Shown: positions 1 through 10,280, counted from the stretch's first letter. The stretch: 64,000 nt of DNA from Bacteroidales bacterium (GCA_015061185.1 SUWZ01000005.1:22743-86742), one strand, 5' to 3'. Numbers and translations are program-made. The notes: generated by a model from the letters alone, not told the origin.

Positions 1-230
1 ATCTTATAATTTTAAAGTCAACTATAAAATCAAAACATTCTCAAATATTTGTTACGTTATTCACAACTTCTTAAGATAAATGTCAAATTGTTTGATTCAA
101 TCCAACACAACTTATAGAAGTTCTATGCTAAATTAATCTTTTGTCTTAAATAATCCTAACTAATTTTAAAAAAAAAATTATCTCTCTTAAAAATTCATTA
201 ATAAATAAGTAGCAAAATAGCCGAAATAAC
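1..230. other. AT-rich intergenic leader, no gene seen
   Basis: This stretch is extremely A+T-rich and carries no open frame of useful length on either strand. It ends in the promoter box of the first gene. A short sequence near 111-126 (TTATAGAAGTTCTAT) loosely resembles the dispersed TTCTATAAA motif seen elsewhere in the window, but the match is weak. Confidence 0.6.
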
Positions 231-238
231 TATCTTTG
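231..238 (+). promoter_or_regulatory. Bacteroidota -7 box (TATCTTTG) for the ygiQ gene
   Basis: TATCTTTG fits the Bacteroidota sigma-ABfr -7 consensus TAnnTTTG exactly. No clear TTTG lies 19-21 bases upstream. The ATG follows only five bases after the box, so if the box is used the transcript would have almost no 5' leader. Confidence 0.5.
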
Positions 239-243
239 CTAAC

Positions 244-2064
244 ATGAAAAATATTCAGTTAACGGATTTTTTGCCAACCACTAAAAAAGAGTTGGAAATA
301 CGAAATTGGGATAGTGTCGATGTCATCCTTTTCAGTGGTGATGCGTATGTTGACCATCCCTCTTTTGCCGGCGCTGTTGTAGGACGTATTTTGGAACATG
401 AAGGTTTAAAAGTGGCTTTAGTTCCTCAACCTAATTGGCGAGACGACTTAAGAGATTTCAAAAAATTAGGTAAACCGAATTTGTTTTTTGCTATTTCGGC
501 AGGATGTATGGATTCTATGGTGAATCATTATACTGCCAATAAACGCTTGCGTTCTGATGATGCATACACACCAGGAGGAAAAGCAGGAATGAGACCAGAC
601 CGTGCTACAATTGTGTATGCAAATATTCTGAAAAATCTTTATCCTGATGTACCAATCGTTATTGGCGGAATCGAAGCCTCTCTAAGAAGGGTTACTCATT
701 ATGATTATTGGGATGATGAGTTAAAACCCTCTATCTTAAAAGAGTCTAAAGCTGATCTTTTGGTTTATGGCATGGGGGAATTACCCTTAAAAGAATTGGC
801 TTCACAGTTGAAAAAAGGGATACCTTTTTCTTCGATAAAGAATATACCTCAAACAGCCTATCTCACAGATATTTGCGAGTTAAAAAATGATGCAGAATCA
901 ATTGTGCTTTATTCTCACGAAGAGTGCTTGAAGAGCAAAATGAAACAGGCCAAAAACTTTCGCATCGTAGAAGAGGAATCAAATAAATTGAATGGACGGA
1001 GAATCATTCAAGGAATTTCCGGTAACTTAGGTGTGGTAATAAATCCTCCATACCCAAAAATGGAGAGCGAAGACTTGGATGCTACCTATCATCTTCCATT
1101 CACCAAACAACCTCACCCTAAATATAAAGGGAAACAAATTCCAGCCTACGACATGATCAAATTTTCGGTCAATATTCATCGCGGGTGTTTTGGCGGATGC
1201 GCTTTTTGTGCTATTTCTGCTCATCAAGGTAAATTTATTGTTTCACGTTCTGAAGAATCTATTTTAGATGAGGTGAAAGAATTAACTCAACATCCCGAGT
1301 TTAAAGGTTATTTAAGCGATTTAGGGGGACCTTCTGCTAATATGTATAAAATGCAAGGGAAAAATTTGGCAATTTGTGCTAAATGCAAAAAATATTCTTG
1401 TATTCACCCTTCCATCTGCAAAAATCTTAATACAGACCACTCTCCTCTTATTCATTTATATGAAAAAGTTGCAACCATACATGGAGTGAAAAATTTCTTT
1501 ATTGGTAGTGGTATTCGTTATGATTTGATGTTAATTCCTTCTGGTGATGAATCAGTTGATAAAAGTAAGTCGAAATATACAGAAATGGTTGTGGCTCAAC
1601 ATACTTCAGGGCGACTAAAAGTTGCACCGGAACATACATCTGACAAAGTGTTGTTTTGCATGAGAAAGCCTTCTTTCAAACTTTTTGAAGCGTTTAAACG
1701 GGAGTTTGATTATATCAATCGGAAACACGGTCTTAATCAACAACTTATTCCCTATTTTATCTCAAGTCACCCCAATTGTACAGAAGAAGATATGGCTGAA
1801 TTGGCATGCATAACAAAAAATCTTAATTTCAAATTGGAACAAATTCAAGATTTTACTCCAACTCCAATGACGCTTTCAACTGAAATCTACTATACCGGTA
1901 TCCACCCATATACATTGGAAAAAGTATGGACTCCCCGTTCTCAACAACAAAAATTAGAACAACGTAAATTCTTTTTTTGGTATAAAAAGGAAAATAAACA
2001 AAAGATTATCAACGATTTAAAAAAAATAGGAAGACCCGATTTAGTCAAAAAATTATTTGGATAA
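244..2064 (+). CDS. YgiQ family (UPF0313) radical SAM protein
   Basis: A 606-residue protein of the YgiQ/UPF0313 family, radical S-adenosylmethionine enzymes of unknown substrate. The N-terminal third is the conserved UPF0313 region, with motifs such as GGIEASLRR. The radical SAM cluster follows, with Cys315, Cys319 and Cys322 (CFGGCAFC) that would bind a [4Fe-4S] cluster. Further cysteines sit in CAKCKKYSCIHPSIC, a second cluster typical of this family. Length is normal for the family. The start is set by a TAnnTTTG box just upstream. The next gene begins three bases after the stop codon, so the two are probably co-transcribed. The family assignment is firm; the reaction is not known. Confidence 0.93.
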   Translation: MKNIQLTDFLPTTKKELEIRNWDSVDVILFSGDAYVDHPSFAGAVVGRILEHEGLKVALVPQPNWRDDLRDFKKLGKPNLFFAISAGCMDSMVNHYTANKRLRSDDAYTPGGKAGMRPDRATIVYANILKNLYPDVPIVIGGIEASLRRVTHYDYWDDELKPSILKESKADLLVYGMGELPLKELASQLKKGIPFSSIKNIPQTAYLTDICELKNDAESIVLYSHEECLKSKMKQAKNFRIVEEESNKLNGRRIIQGISGNLGVVINPPYPKMESEDLDATYHLPFTKQPHPKYKGKQIPAYDMIKFSVNIHRGCFGGCAFCAISAHQGKFIVSRSEESILDEVKELTQHPEFKGYLSDLGGPSANMYKMQGKNLAICAKCKKYSCIHPSICKNLNTDHSPLIHLYEKVATIHGVKNFFIGSGIRYDLMLIPSGDESVDKSKSKYTEMVVAQHTSGRLKVAPEHTSDKVLFCMRKPSFKLFEAFKREFDYINRKHGLNQQLIPYFISSHPNCTEEDMAELACITKNLNFKLEQIQDFTPTPMTLSTEIYYTGIHPYTLEKVWTPRSQQQKLEQRKFFFWYKKENKQKIINDLKKIGRPDLVKKLFG

Positions 2065-2067
2065 GTT

Positions 2068-2877
2068 ATGAAATTAAAAATTTTAGTAGATAATTGTGTC
2101 GATCAACCAGATGTAAAAGGGGAATTAGGATTCTCTATATATATTGAACATCAAGGATTTAAGGTTTTATTTGATCTTGGTCAAAGCAATATTTTTGAAG
2201 AAAACGCAAAACTATTCAATATAGATATTTCATCTATCGATGCTCTTGTTTTGAGTCATGGACACTATGACCATACAGGTGGATTGAATCGCTTTTTAGA
2301 ACTAAATAGCAAGGCTAAAATTTATTTAAAAGGAGGTGTGGCTTTCAATAAATATAACACCAATGGCAAGTATATTGGAATTCCCCAAAAAGTCAATATT
2401 CCGGAAGAACGCTTGGTGAGTGTTTCAGAAACCACCATAGAACTTGCAGAGGGAATCTACATTGTTCCTAACATAAAATTGTATGACCATTCGGACACTC
2501 ATTTTGATCATTTTATTGTGGGTGATGAAATGATGGATGATCGTCATGACTATTTTTTAGATGAACAATTTGTAACCTTAGTGCAAGATGGAAAGATGAC
2601 GATTGTAAATGGTTGCGCACACAGAGGAATCATCAATATCATACAATCGGCGATTTCCGAATTTTCACTGCCTCTTCGCTATGTAATAGGCGGTTTCCAC
2701 ACACGACATGAGAATGAAGAATTTATGACTAATTTGGCTAAAAAATTGAATTTATACGATATCGAGAAAATTGTAACTTGTCATTGTACCGGCATGAATC
2801 AATATTCTATACTAAAAAGAGATTGTAAGACAAATGTTGAATATGGATTTGTTGGAAAATCCATTGTAATTGATTAG
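2068..2877 (+). CDS. Metallo-beta-lactamase-fold hydrolase (COG1237-like)
   Basis: A 269-residue metallo-beta-lactamase-fold protein. The metal-binding motif HxHxDH is complete: His64, His66, Asp68 and His69 in SHGHYDHTGG. Later histidines in VNGCAHRG and IGGFHTR supply the other ligands. The overall layout resembles COG1237, proteins related to archaeal 7,8-dihydropterin-6-methyl-4-(beta-D-ribofuranosyl)-aminobenzene 5'-phosphate synthase; the substrate in bacteria is not established. It has no signal peptide, so it is probably cytoplasmic. It lies three bases after the YgiQ-family gene and is likely translated from the same mRNA. Its stop codon nearly meets the 3' end of the convergent tamB gene. 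Confidence 0.88.
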   Translation: MKLKILVDNCVDQPDVKGELGFSIYIEHQGFKVLFDLGQSNIFEENAKLFNIDISSIDALVLSHGHYDHTGGLNRFLELNSKAKIYLKGGVAFNKYNTNGKYIGIPQKVNIPEERLVSVSETTIELAEGIYIVPNIKLYDHSDTHFDHFIVGDEMMDDRHDYFLDEQFVTLVQDGKMTIVNGCAHRGIINIIQSAISEFSLPLRYVIGGFHTRHENEEFMTNLAKKLNLYDIEKIVTCHCTGMNQYSILKRDCKTNVEYGFVGKSIVID

Positions 2878-2882
2878 TTTTT

Positions 2883-5800
2883 TTAATCCTCTTTTTCTTT
2901 CATCTTCTTTTTGTCTTCTTCCACATCCTCCTCATCATCTTCTTTTCGGAAAATTTTGGTCAACCCTTTCCAATAAGACTTCATTAATCCGGAAAAGGTG
3001 TCAAAATCTTCTCTGTATATCAATCCTATACCTTGCGTATTGGCGGCTTGTTTAAAATAACTATTGTTAGATCTATTGAATCCTTTTGTTCTCAATTTTC
3101 CTGATTTGGAAAGCTTATACTCTAAATCAAAATCAATAATGCTATTAGAGATATTAGAGGTGTTTGCCACTTCATCTCTATAACCAAAATTTCCATTCAA
3201 AAGCAACCGATCATTCAATAACTGAGTAGAAAGAGCCACATCAAATTCGCTTGACGTTGTAGTTCCATCTTCGCTTATTGATGAAGGTCTATAGTTGAGT
3301 CCGATATTTATATCCTGACTCATTCTTGACAACCAATTAGAGAGTTGAGAAGATAGCGTTGAAAAACCAACAGATGACAATTCATTGGTAGCCGTTGTTG
3401 TAATTGAACCTTCTGTATTATAAAAATGACCCAAAGCAAGCAACGAAGCAATATTCTTGTTCATCTCTTCCTCAGTGTTAATAACACTTTTCAACTTACT
3501 TTTTGTGTCATCATCCGAATTAGGCAAATCAATATCAAATTTGATGGTCGGACTATTAATTGTTCCGGATAAATTCAACAAACAATTCACATTTGTAGCC
3601 GTAGAACGCAAATTAGGATCCTCAATAATATCTGTCAAAGAGGCATTTAGCCCATATTTTGCTTGAATATCTATATATGCATTATAAGGATTTCCTGTCC
3701 ATCTCACTGTACTACCACTATTGATATCAAACTTTCTGCTTATGATACTTTGAATAGTAAAAAGATAGTCTCCTTTAGAGATTTCGTAGTTTCCATACAT
3801 TCTGAAATCATCATCTTTAGTATTATACAACATCTGAAGATTTCCGTAACCATTAGCACGAATCAAATCCCCTTGCTGAGCATCCATAATCAAATGAACT
3901 TGAGCATCCGGCGTAGCCTCCAAGTTGATTAATAGATTCATGGTCGTTTTCGAACTATTTCGCTCTTTGAATTGCTTTAATTTTTCATGTCTCAACCTCC
4001 TTTTTTCCGATGCAGTTTGATTCTCCTCTTTTTTAACAAAAGTGATAAATGATCCCTCATTTGCTGTTGATGTACCCTCCAACGGAATTGTAATTATTGT
4101 ATTTGGCATTGTACGAACATTCATCTCAATGTTTACCAATTCCGGAACACCGGATATTTTGGCATTTCCATTAGCATAAGCTTTCCCGTAGAATGTTTCA
4201 TTATCTTCCTCCTTTGTATTCAATGCTAAGAAATTTAAACAATCTAAATCAACCGCAAACTTAAAATTCTTAAATCCATCATGTAAAATCAATCCCGAAA
4301 CAATTGCACTATTACCGTCAATGTCAAAAGCTTGCGTTTGATTCAATTGTATGGTGGTTGGAGTTAAATAGACTGAATCACTCAAAACGTACGAGGTATT
4401 TAAATACCCAACGTCAAAAGCAAAGTCCTTAACATAAGCAGTTCCCATTAAACCAATATGTCCAAACTTTCCAAAAGCTTTAACGTTACCACTAACCGTA
4501 CCCGTATTGTTTTGCAAAACACTTTTAAGATAAGTTCGCAAAAATCTTAAATCAACATTCTTTATATCCCCCTCTATATAAAGTGAATCATTTCCTAAAT
4601 AAACTCCTCCAAATATATCAGAACGAGACAATTGCTCATCATATAACGAGAGTAATTTTGCATTAAACAAAACACTTTTTTCTATCTTATCCCAATTAGT
4701 ATTGACCGACATATCTCCTAATACATAGTCATTTAGCTCTGCATCATAAACATATAATTCGCCCTTAAAAAAAGGTGTATTAAACAAATTAAACAGATAT
4801 AAATCTCCATCAGACACACCATCAAACGATATATTTTTATTGTTTACCATATCACTGATGTACCCTAATTGAAGATCGCTAAAATGAATATTTATACTAT
4901 CTTTTTCAGAGGAAGAATTGACACCATCAATCACCAAGAATTGAGAATTATGATTAAAGTAAAAACTATCTACATCAATCCTTTTTTTATCAATCTGAAT
5001 TTTACTTTTATGCATCTCCCAAATTGTATCATTCAAAATAACGTTTGAAGGATTGACATAAATATCCGCTGTAAGCCCCTCTCCTTTGATGTAGTCTTTA
5101 AATATCGCCTTGGTTGACAACTCTCCACTGTAGGTAATTGTGTCGCTATTGCTAAAATTGACCTTCAAATCTAATGTATCATGTTTCAATTTTGAATTTA
5201 ATGCCACAAAATATGGATAACGCCTTTTATTTCTAGGAGTAAAAGTGGCTCGAGCAATAGCTTTAATCTCGTCCTTCGGATTTTCCAACAAAACCATACA
5301 ATCTTTAAAAGTATTTTTTCCTAATTGTAAGCTCGGAGATTCAAGACGGACCTTTACTTGATTTTTTTTATCATTAAAAAAACCTGATAGCTCAGACTCT
5401 TCCAATACTACAAAAGGGAGCGGATATACTTCATTGATAGGCTCTAAATTCTCTATACTCAACTTAAATGAAAAATCATTTCCCCTATTGGCACTATTTT
5501 CTTTTATCTCTTTGGGTGCTTTTAAAATTGAGCTAAGATGATATTGACCAATATTATAGAGTTTTTTTGCTATATCAGAGAAGGTATAAATACCTTCTAC
5601 GTAACCATTTACATAATCCGAATAAATATTTAAGACTTTAGAATTATTTTCTTTTTCCTCGGCAGAAATACTAAAATTATTAAATGAAATCTCCTTATCG
5701 CCTTGCGTAAAAATCACATTATCAATAGAAAAAGCTCCCTCAAACTCATCAATATTATGGCCAACCACATTTGTTTCAACATCAAATGCGATTTTTGCAT

Positions 5801-7370
5801 CCGGAATATTTTTAAGCAGGTTGGTTTCGCTTAAATTTAAATTGGAGACATTTGCAAAGAAATGAGAGATAGGCTTGTCCTTTTTAGTATCTACACGTCC
5901 TTCAAAAGACAATTCTGCATTTTTGTCACTCACAATTAACTTACCATCAAAGCCATCTGTGTCAAATTTTCCGTTTAGACTGATATTTTTGTACTGATAG
6001 TTTCTGAATTCCAATGTATCTATATTTCCTTGAGCATCTAAGGTAAAACTCTTTCCTTTGCTCCTGTTGAATAATACATCTAATTGAAATGCAGTTTTTC
6101 CTAATTCAGTCTTCGCACCCAATAGTTTTCCTAAATTTATGGAAGATGTTCCTATATTTCCCTCTATTTTGTACTTCTCAAAGTTTAGATTGTTACTTTG
6201 CAATTTTACCATAACATCTAAAATCCCGGCATTAGTCTGAACTATACCATCCGAAAACATATTTTGAATAGTACCCTCCAACTCTCCTTGATAAGTTACA
6301 ACGCCAATCGAATCTAATAATGTTGGAAATTTAATTTGCTTGTTCAATGAAGCCGAAAGCACTTCAGACAATTCTACAAACGATGTTGAGAGATTATTAA
6401 CAATAGCATCTAAACGTAGATTATTGGGGTCCGGATAAAGGTTATTGACATAAAAATCACCTGATGCGATTGTTGATTTTCCATAACTTAATTCAAAATC
6501 CTTTAACTGAAACTTATCACTTTTTCCATACCCTTTTCCTTTGATGTACAGATTTCCATCAAGAGCAGACAAAGAGGGACGGAAAGCAGAAAAATCACTT
6601 ACACTTATGTTTGAAGGCAGTATTTCAATTTCTGTTCTTAACTTCTCTAACGGATCTTTAAATGATTTATAATTATCATGATATAGCTGCACATTAGCAA
6701 TATTAATCTCACTATTAGGCGTTTTAAATAATAATTCATCTATTCCTAAGTATTCATCATTGCCGGAAACTGTTGCAGAAATATTATCAATTGCAAAATC
6801 CGATTGCTCTTTCATGGATAACTCTTCCAATAAGATGTAAATGGAGTCCTTTTCAAAGGAGCGAACATAAACCCTACCATTAATCTCACTTACAGACAAG
6901 TTATTAGGGTCAAATCGTCCAATTTTCTTCTCTTTATATGGATTACTAAAGGTGAAAGCACAATCGTTGAACGCCATTGATTCAATATCCATAGACCATT
7001 TAATGGAGAGAGAATCATCCTTCTCACGTCGGAACGCGTCAATAAAGAATTGAAAATTGGAAACCCCCAACGAATCAACCGACAGATTAGCATCCAAACC
7101 GGTAAATTGAATCGTACGAAATGAGACTTTAGAGGAAAAGAGTTGTATAAGATTAATAGTTACCTTTGTTCGTTCAAGAAACAACATCGTATCCCCTTTC
7201 AAATCTTCAATATACACATTATTCAAAATAAAACTATTGGGGAAAGTCCATTCCAACTCATCAATATCAACTTCACTACCCACTTGTTTAGACAAACTTT
7301 CGGAGACAACATGAACAACTTTGCTCTGCATTTCCTTGTTTTGCAAAGCAAAATACCCCATGAGTAGCAT
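2883..7370 (-). CDS. tamB: TamB-like translocation and assembly module protein
   Basis: A very large protein (1495 residues from the first ATG) of the TamB/DUF490 family, inner-membrane-anchored periplasmic proteins that bridge to the outer membrane and act in outer-membrane biogenesis and lipid transport. The body is the repetitive beta-rich AsmA/TamB type; the conserved TamB domain occupies roughly the last 400 residues. The first ATG lies inside the membrane anchor: the same frame continues upstream as a hydrophobic helix (FTYIVLTIVALFLA) and K/R-rich residues, back to an ATA codon at 7421-7419. That ATA sits behind AAGGATAAT, where a start would be expected. Farther up an in-frame TAA (7434-7436) separates it from an ATG at 7472. 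The true start is therefore probably non-ATG, or an ATG has been lost. It is divergent from tsaD. Confidence 0.88.
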   Translation of the reverse strand: MLLMGYFALQNKEMQSKVVHVVSESLSKQVGSEVDIDELEWTFPNSFILNNVYIEDLKGDTMLFLERTKVTINLIQLFSSKVSFRTIQFTGLDANLSVDSLGVSNFQFFIDAFRREKDDSLSIKWSMDIESMAFNDCAFTFSNPYKEKKIGRFDPNNLSVSEINGRVYVRSFEKDSIYILLEELSMKEQSDFAIDNISATVSGNDEYLGIDELLFKTPNSEINIANVQLYHDNYKSFKDPLEKLRTEIEILPSNISVSDFSAFRPSLSALDGNLYIKGKGYGKSDKFQLKDFELSYGKSTIASGDFYVNNLYPDPNNLRLDAIVNNLSTSFVELSEVLSASLNKQIKFPTLLDSIGVVTYQGELEGTIQNMFSDGIVQTNAGILDVMVKLQSNNLNFEKYKIEGNIGTSSINLGKLLGAKTELGKTAFQLDVLFNRSKGKSFTLDAQGNIDTLEFRNYQYKNISLNGKFDTDGFDGKLIVSDKNAELSFEGRVDTKKDKPISHFFANVSNLNLSETNLLKNIPDAKIAFDVETNVVGHNIDEFEGAFSIDNVIFTQGDKEISFNNFSISAEEKENNSKVLNIYSDYVNGYVEGIYTFSDIAKKLYNIGQYHLSSILKAPKEIKENSANRGNDFSFKLSIENLEPINEVYPLPFVVLEESELSGFFNDKKNQVKVRLESPSLQLGKNTFKDCMVLLENPKDEIKAIARATFTPRNKRRYPYFVALNSKLKHDTLDLKVNFSNSDTITYSGELSTKAIFKDYIKGEGLTADIYVNPSNVILNDTIWEMHKSKIQIDKKRIDVDSFYFNHNSQFLVIDGVNSSSEKDSINIHFSDLQLGYISDMVNNKNISFDGVSDGDLYLFNLFNTPFFKGELYVYDAELNDYVLGDMSVNTNWDKIEKSVLFNAKLLSLYDEQLSRSDIFGGVYLGNDSLYIEGDIKNVDLRFLRTYLKSVLQNNTGTVSGNVKAFGKFGHIGLMGTAYVKDFAFDVGYLNTSYVLSDSVYLTPTTIQLNQTQAFDIDGNSAIVSGLILHDGFKNFKFAVDLDCLNFLALNTKEEDNETFYGKAYANGNAKISGVPELVNIEMNVRTMPNTIITIPLEGTSTANEGSFITFVKKEENQTASEKRRLRHEKLKQFKERNSSKTTMNLLINLEATPDAQVHLIMDAQQGDLIRANGYGNLQMLYNTKDDDFRMYGNYEISKGDYLFTIQSIISRKFDINSGSTVRWTGNPYNAYIDIQAKYGLNASLTDIIEDPNLRSTATNVNCLLNLSGTINSPTIKFDIDLPNSDDDTKSKLKSVINTEEEMNKNIASLLALGHFYNTEGSITTTATNELSSVGFSTLSSQLSNWLSRMSQDINIGLNYRPSSISEDGTTTSSEFDVALSTQLLNDRLLLNGNFGYRDEVANTSNISNSIIDFDLEYKLSKSGKLRTKGFNRSNNSYFKQAANTQGIGLIYREDFDTFSGLMKSYWKGLTKIFRKEDDEEDVEEDKKKMKEKED

Positions 7371-7421
7371 AGCTAAAAAAAGAGCTACAATGGTTAAAAC
7401 TATATAGGTAAATCTTTTTAT

Positions 7422-7668
7422 ATTATCCTTGTTTTAAATCCTATACAAAAATAAATAAAATCTCTTTAACATGAGGTACTTATAAGAAAGAAAATAGACG
7501 CAAACACTCCCTTATATGGCTATTTTTAAATAAAAATAACAAAATAAATTATTCCTCTATCGGCAATTACTGAAAATCCCTCCTAAAATTTAAGGTAATT
7601 TCAATAAATTTGGTCGGGTTAATTTTGAAAATAGGTGTTTCGATATAGTCTTATTCAACTCTTTTTGC
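7422..7668. other. tamB/tsaD divergent intergenic region
   Basis: A+T-rich spacer between two divergent genes. On the minus strand an ATG at 7472 opens a 12-codon frame in phase with tamB that ends in TAA at 7436-7434. On the plus strand the tsaD promoter box lies at its right edge. No RNA gene or repeat was recognised. Confidence 0.5.
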
Positions 7669-7676
7669 TACTTTTG
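7669..7676 (+). promoter_or_regulatory. Bacteroidota -7 box (TACTTTTG) for tsaD
   Basis: TACTTTTG matches TAnnTTTG and lies 43 bases before the tsaD ATG. The upstream -33 element is poor: no TTTG occurs at the usual spacing. Confidence 0.5.
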
Positions 7677-7719
7677 CAAAGATTTTGAACGAATAAAATT
7701 TCGTTTAGCAAATAGAATA

Positions 7720-8745
7720 ATGAAAAAAGAGATTAACATACTTGCAATTGAATCATCATGCGATGATACATCGGCAGCTGTCATTAGCGATGGTTATCTT
7801 TTGTCTAATGTTGTTGCAGGACAAAAAGTTCATGAATCATACGGAGGTGTTGTGCCGGAATTGGCCTCTCGTGCCCATCAACAAAACATTATTCCGGTTG
7901 TTCATGAGGCTTTGAAACAATCAGGAATTGACAAGAAGGATTTGTCTGCTATAGCTTTTACAAGAGGTCCGGGCTTAATGGGGTCACTGATGGTGGGTAC
8001 CTCTTTTGCAAAGGGATTTGCCTTATCATTGGACATACCTTTGATTGATGTTAATCATTTGCAAGCTCACATCTTAGCTCATTTCATTAAAACTAAAGAG
8101 GAGGGGGCAAAAGTGCCTGAATTTCCATTTATTTGTCTATTGGTTTCGGGTGGTAATTCTCAAATCGTTTTGGTTAAAAATCCGGACGAAATGGAGATTA
8201 TCGGACAAACCATTGATGATGCTGCAGGTGAGGCTTTTGATAAATGTGCCAAAGTGATGGGCTTGCCTTATCCCGGCGGACCAATTATTGACAGACTATC
8301 AAAAGAGGGAAATCACAAAGCATTTACATTGGCAAAACCTAACATTGCTGATTACAATTATAGTTTTAGTGGTCTTAAAACATCCTTTCTCTATCTTCTG
8401 AGAGATGAACTAAAAAAAGACCCGAATTTTATTGAAAACAACAAGAATGACCTTTGCGCCTCTCTGCAATATACTATAATAGAAATTCTAATGTCTAAAT
8501 TGCGTAAAGCTGTCAAGGATTTGAATATAAAGCATGTTGCTGTCGCAGGCGGAGTTTCTGCTAATTCGGGTTTGCGCAATGCTTTTGAAGATTATGCCCA
8601 ACGCTACAAATGGAATATCTACATCCCAAAATTTTCATATACAACGGACAATGGAGCAATGGTTGCAATGGCCGGTTATTTCAAATATTTGAAAGGAGAA
8701 TTTTGTTCAATCGATTTACCTCCCTACTCTCGGGTCGAAATGTAA
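7720..8745 (+). CDS. tsaD: tRNA N6-adenosine threonylcarbamoyltransferase TsaD
   Basis: A 341-residue TsaD (YgjD/Kae1) protein. With TsaB and TsaE it moves the threonylcarbamoyl group to A37 of tRNAs that read ANN codons. The N-terminus ILAIESSCDDTSAAV, the metal-binding HLQAH, VSGGNSQ, DDAAGEAFDK and the C-terminal AGGVSANSGLR are all present and intact, and the length is standard. Start chosen at the ATG after a TAnnTTTG box. Divergent from tamB. It ends 19 bases before the stop of the convergent DUF5103 gene. Confidence 0.97.
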   Translation: MKKEINILAIESSCDDTSAAVISDGYLLSNVVAGQKVHESYGGVVPELASRAHQQNIIPVVHEALKQSGIDKKDLSAIAFTRGPGLMGSLMVGTSFAKGFALSLDIPLIDVNHLQAHILAHFIKTKEEGAKVPEFPFICLLVSGGNSQIVLVKNPDEMEIIGQTIDDAAGEAFDKCAKVMGLPYPGGPIIDRLSKEGNHKAFTLAKPNIADYNYSFSGLKTSFLYLLRDELKKDPNFIENNKNDLCASLQYTIIEILMSKLRKAVKDLNIKHVAVAGGVSANSGLRNAFEDYAQRYKWNIYIPKFSYTTDNGAMVAMAGYFKYLKGEFCSIDLPPYSRVEM

Positions 8746-8764
8746 CAAGTTGGATATTGCACTA

Positions 8765-10030
8765 TCATTGAACGGAGTTGATTTGATAAAAGCCTATCAG
8801 CTGGTCATAATACCCTCCTATATTTCTGTAATAAACATAAATTTGATACTCATTTTCGGTTTCCCAATGACTTCCCATTGTGCGAACAAGTGTTCCCTTG
8901 GTATTTCCGGCTGGCAAAAATAGGTATTGATAGTTGTATCCTCCGTTTTTTAACAACAATGCTAATTCATATTGCTTACGTTCAAAATTGTAGGTCATTT
9001 TGTTGGTTGCATCCAAATAATTTCCGTTAAAACCTCCTATAACATAGATTGCACCGTCCAACCATGGTTCTTCCAATGGATAGGTAAAATGAACAATTGA
9101 ATAGTCAATTTCAGCATTGCTCCAAACATCTTGCGCATTGATTTTTCGCTTCCCATTTACATCTACGTCATACTCATACCCATTCCCGATTTCGGCTTTA
9201 CCGGGAAATACTTCTACATGATAATACGGATGATGAAATGATATTCGCTCAATCTCACCACTATACCTAAAACGATGTGAAAAATCTAATTTTTTATACT
9301 CCACACCTCCCTCAAAATTTAATAATCGTTCGTCCTCATACTTTAAAGAATTGGGGAGAATATAGGTCGGTGAGATATTTTTTACTTCGTTATCTCTCCT
9401 ATCATTTTGCCTGATAACAACTTTTAATTCATCACTTATGGCACTGAAACCATCATCAAAGATTATCTCAAACATCAAACGCTGATAAAGACTATTCACT
9501 CCATATATACTTTTGCCACTCACCTCTCCATAAAGTGAAATTTTAGGCTCTTCAATTGAAAAACATTGTGTCATCAATATTTTTTCAGGTTCATCCGTAT
9601 TGAAAATCTTTACCACATAATTTCCAGATAATAAAAGTTGAACATTATCATTAGGTAAAGTAAAAGAGTAATTTGTATAGTCTGTAGTTGTATTGGATGA
9701 GGTGTAATAATTTTCTATTGTTACTTCATTTATCCCCTGCATATAATCCATCTCATTTAAATCAGATGGAGTCCAATCCCAATTACAATGCTCTATACGA
9801 TAGGCTAAATGTGCATATTCCAAAGAGAGCCAATCAAATGATACTGTGATAACGTCTGAAGAGTTTATCTCCATAATAGGTAAATCCAATTGATTGCTAT
9901 TTAAATAAACTTGAGCAGAATTTATCAAAGGAGTAAAAACTTGGTTACGATAATTCTCGGCAAGAGAAGATACCCAGTACCCCTGCCCAATCATAATCAA
10001 AAAAACTATAAATAATTTCCAAAATTTCAT
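8765..10030 (-). CDS. DUF5103 protein, type IX secretion Plug-like
   Basis: A protein of about 421 residues of the DUF5103 family. The characterised member is the Plug protein that closes the periplasmic side of the SprA translocon of the type IX secretion system. The N-terminus MKFWKLFIVFLIMIGQGYW looks like a signal peptide. After it comes the typical beta-rich domain with LNSNQLDLPIMEI and YRIEHCNWDW. An upstream in-frame ATG at 10051 would add seven residues before the signal peptide; the ATG at 10030 is preferred because it puts the basic residue and hydrophobic core right at the start. It points to a type IX secretion system in this organism, in agreement with the sorting domain at 46.5 kb. 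It is separated from trxB by a hairpin. Confidence 0.85.
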   Translation of the reverse strand: MKFWKLFIVFLIMIGQGYWVSSLAENYRNQVFTPLINSAQVYLNSNQLDLPIMEINSSDVITVSFDWLSLEYAHLAYRIEHCNWDWTPSDLNEMDYMQGINEVTIENYYTSSNTTTDYTNYSFTLPNDNVQLLLSGNYVVKIFNTDEPEKILMTQCFSIEEPKISLYGEVSGKSIYGVNSLYQRLMFEIIFDDGFSAISDELKVVIRQNDRRDNEVKNISPTYILPNSLKYEDERLLNFEGGVEYKKLDFSHRFRYSGEIERISFHHPYYHVEVFPGKAEIGNGYEYDVDVNGKRKINAQDVWSNAEIDYSIVHFTYPLEEPWLDGAIYVIGGFNGNYLDATNKMTYNFERKQYELALLLKNGGYNYQYLFLPAGNTKGTLVRTMGSHWETENEYQIYVYYRNIGGYYDQLIGFYQINSVQ

Positions 10031-10212
10031 TTCAACCAATTTATAAACCAACCAAGAACCTCAATCAAACCTTAGTATATCAACCTAATTTATGAAAAAT
10101 ACACCCAAGAATAATTTTCATATTCCATTTCGTTCGTTTATTACGTCAATTAATTGCGAATACACTAATAATACAAATACACAAAACACATTCTCAAGCA
10201 ATTATATATAAG

Positions 10213-10271
10213 AAGAGAACTTCAATATACAAATTACAACACTAATAATCAATATATTATAAAGTTCTCTT
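10213..10271 (-). terminator. Possible hairpin after trxB
   Basis: Perfect 10-base arms AAGAGAACTT (10213-10222) and AAGTTCTCTT (10262-10271) lie just after the trxB stop on the minus strand. The loop of about 39 bases is long and the T run poor, so termination is only a guess. Confidence 0.35.
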
Positions 10272-10280
10272 TTGAAAATT

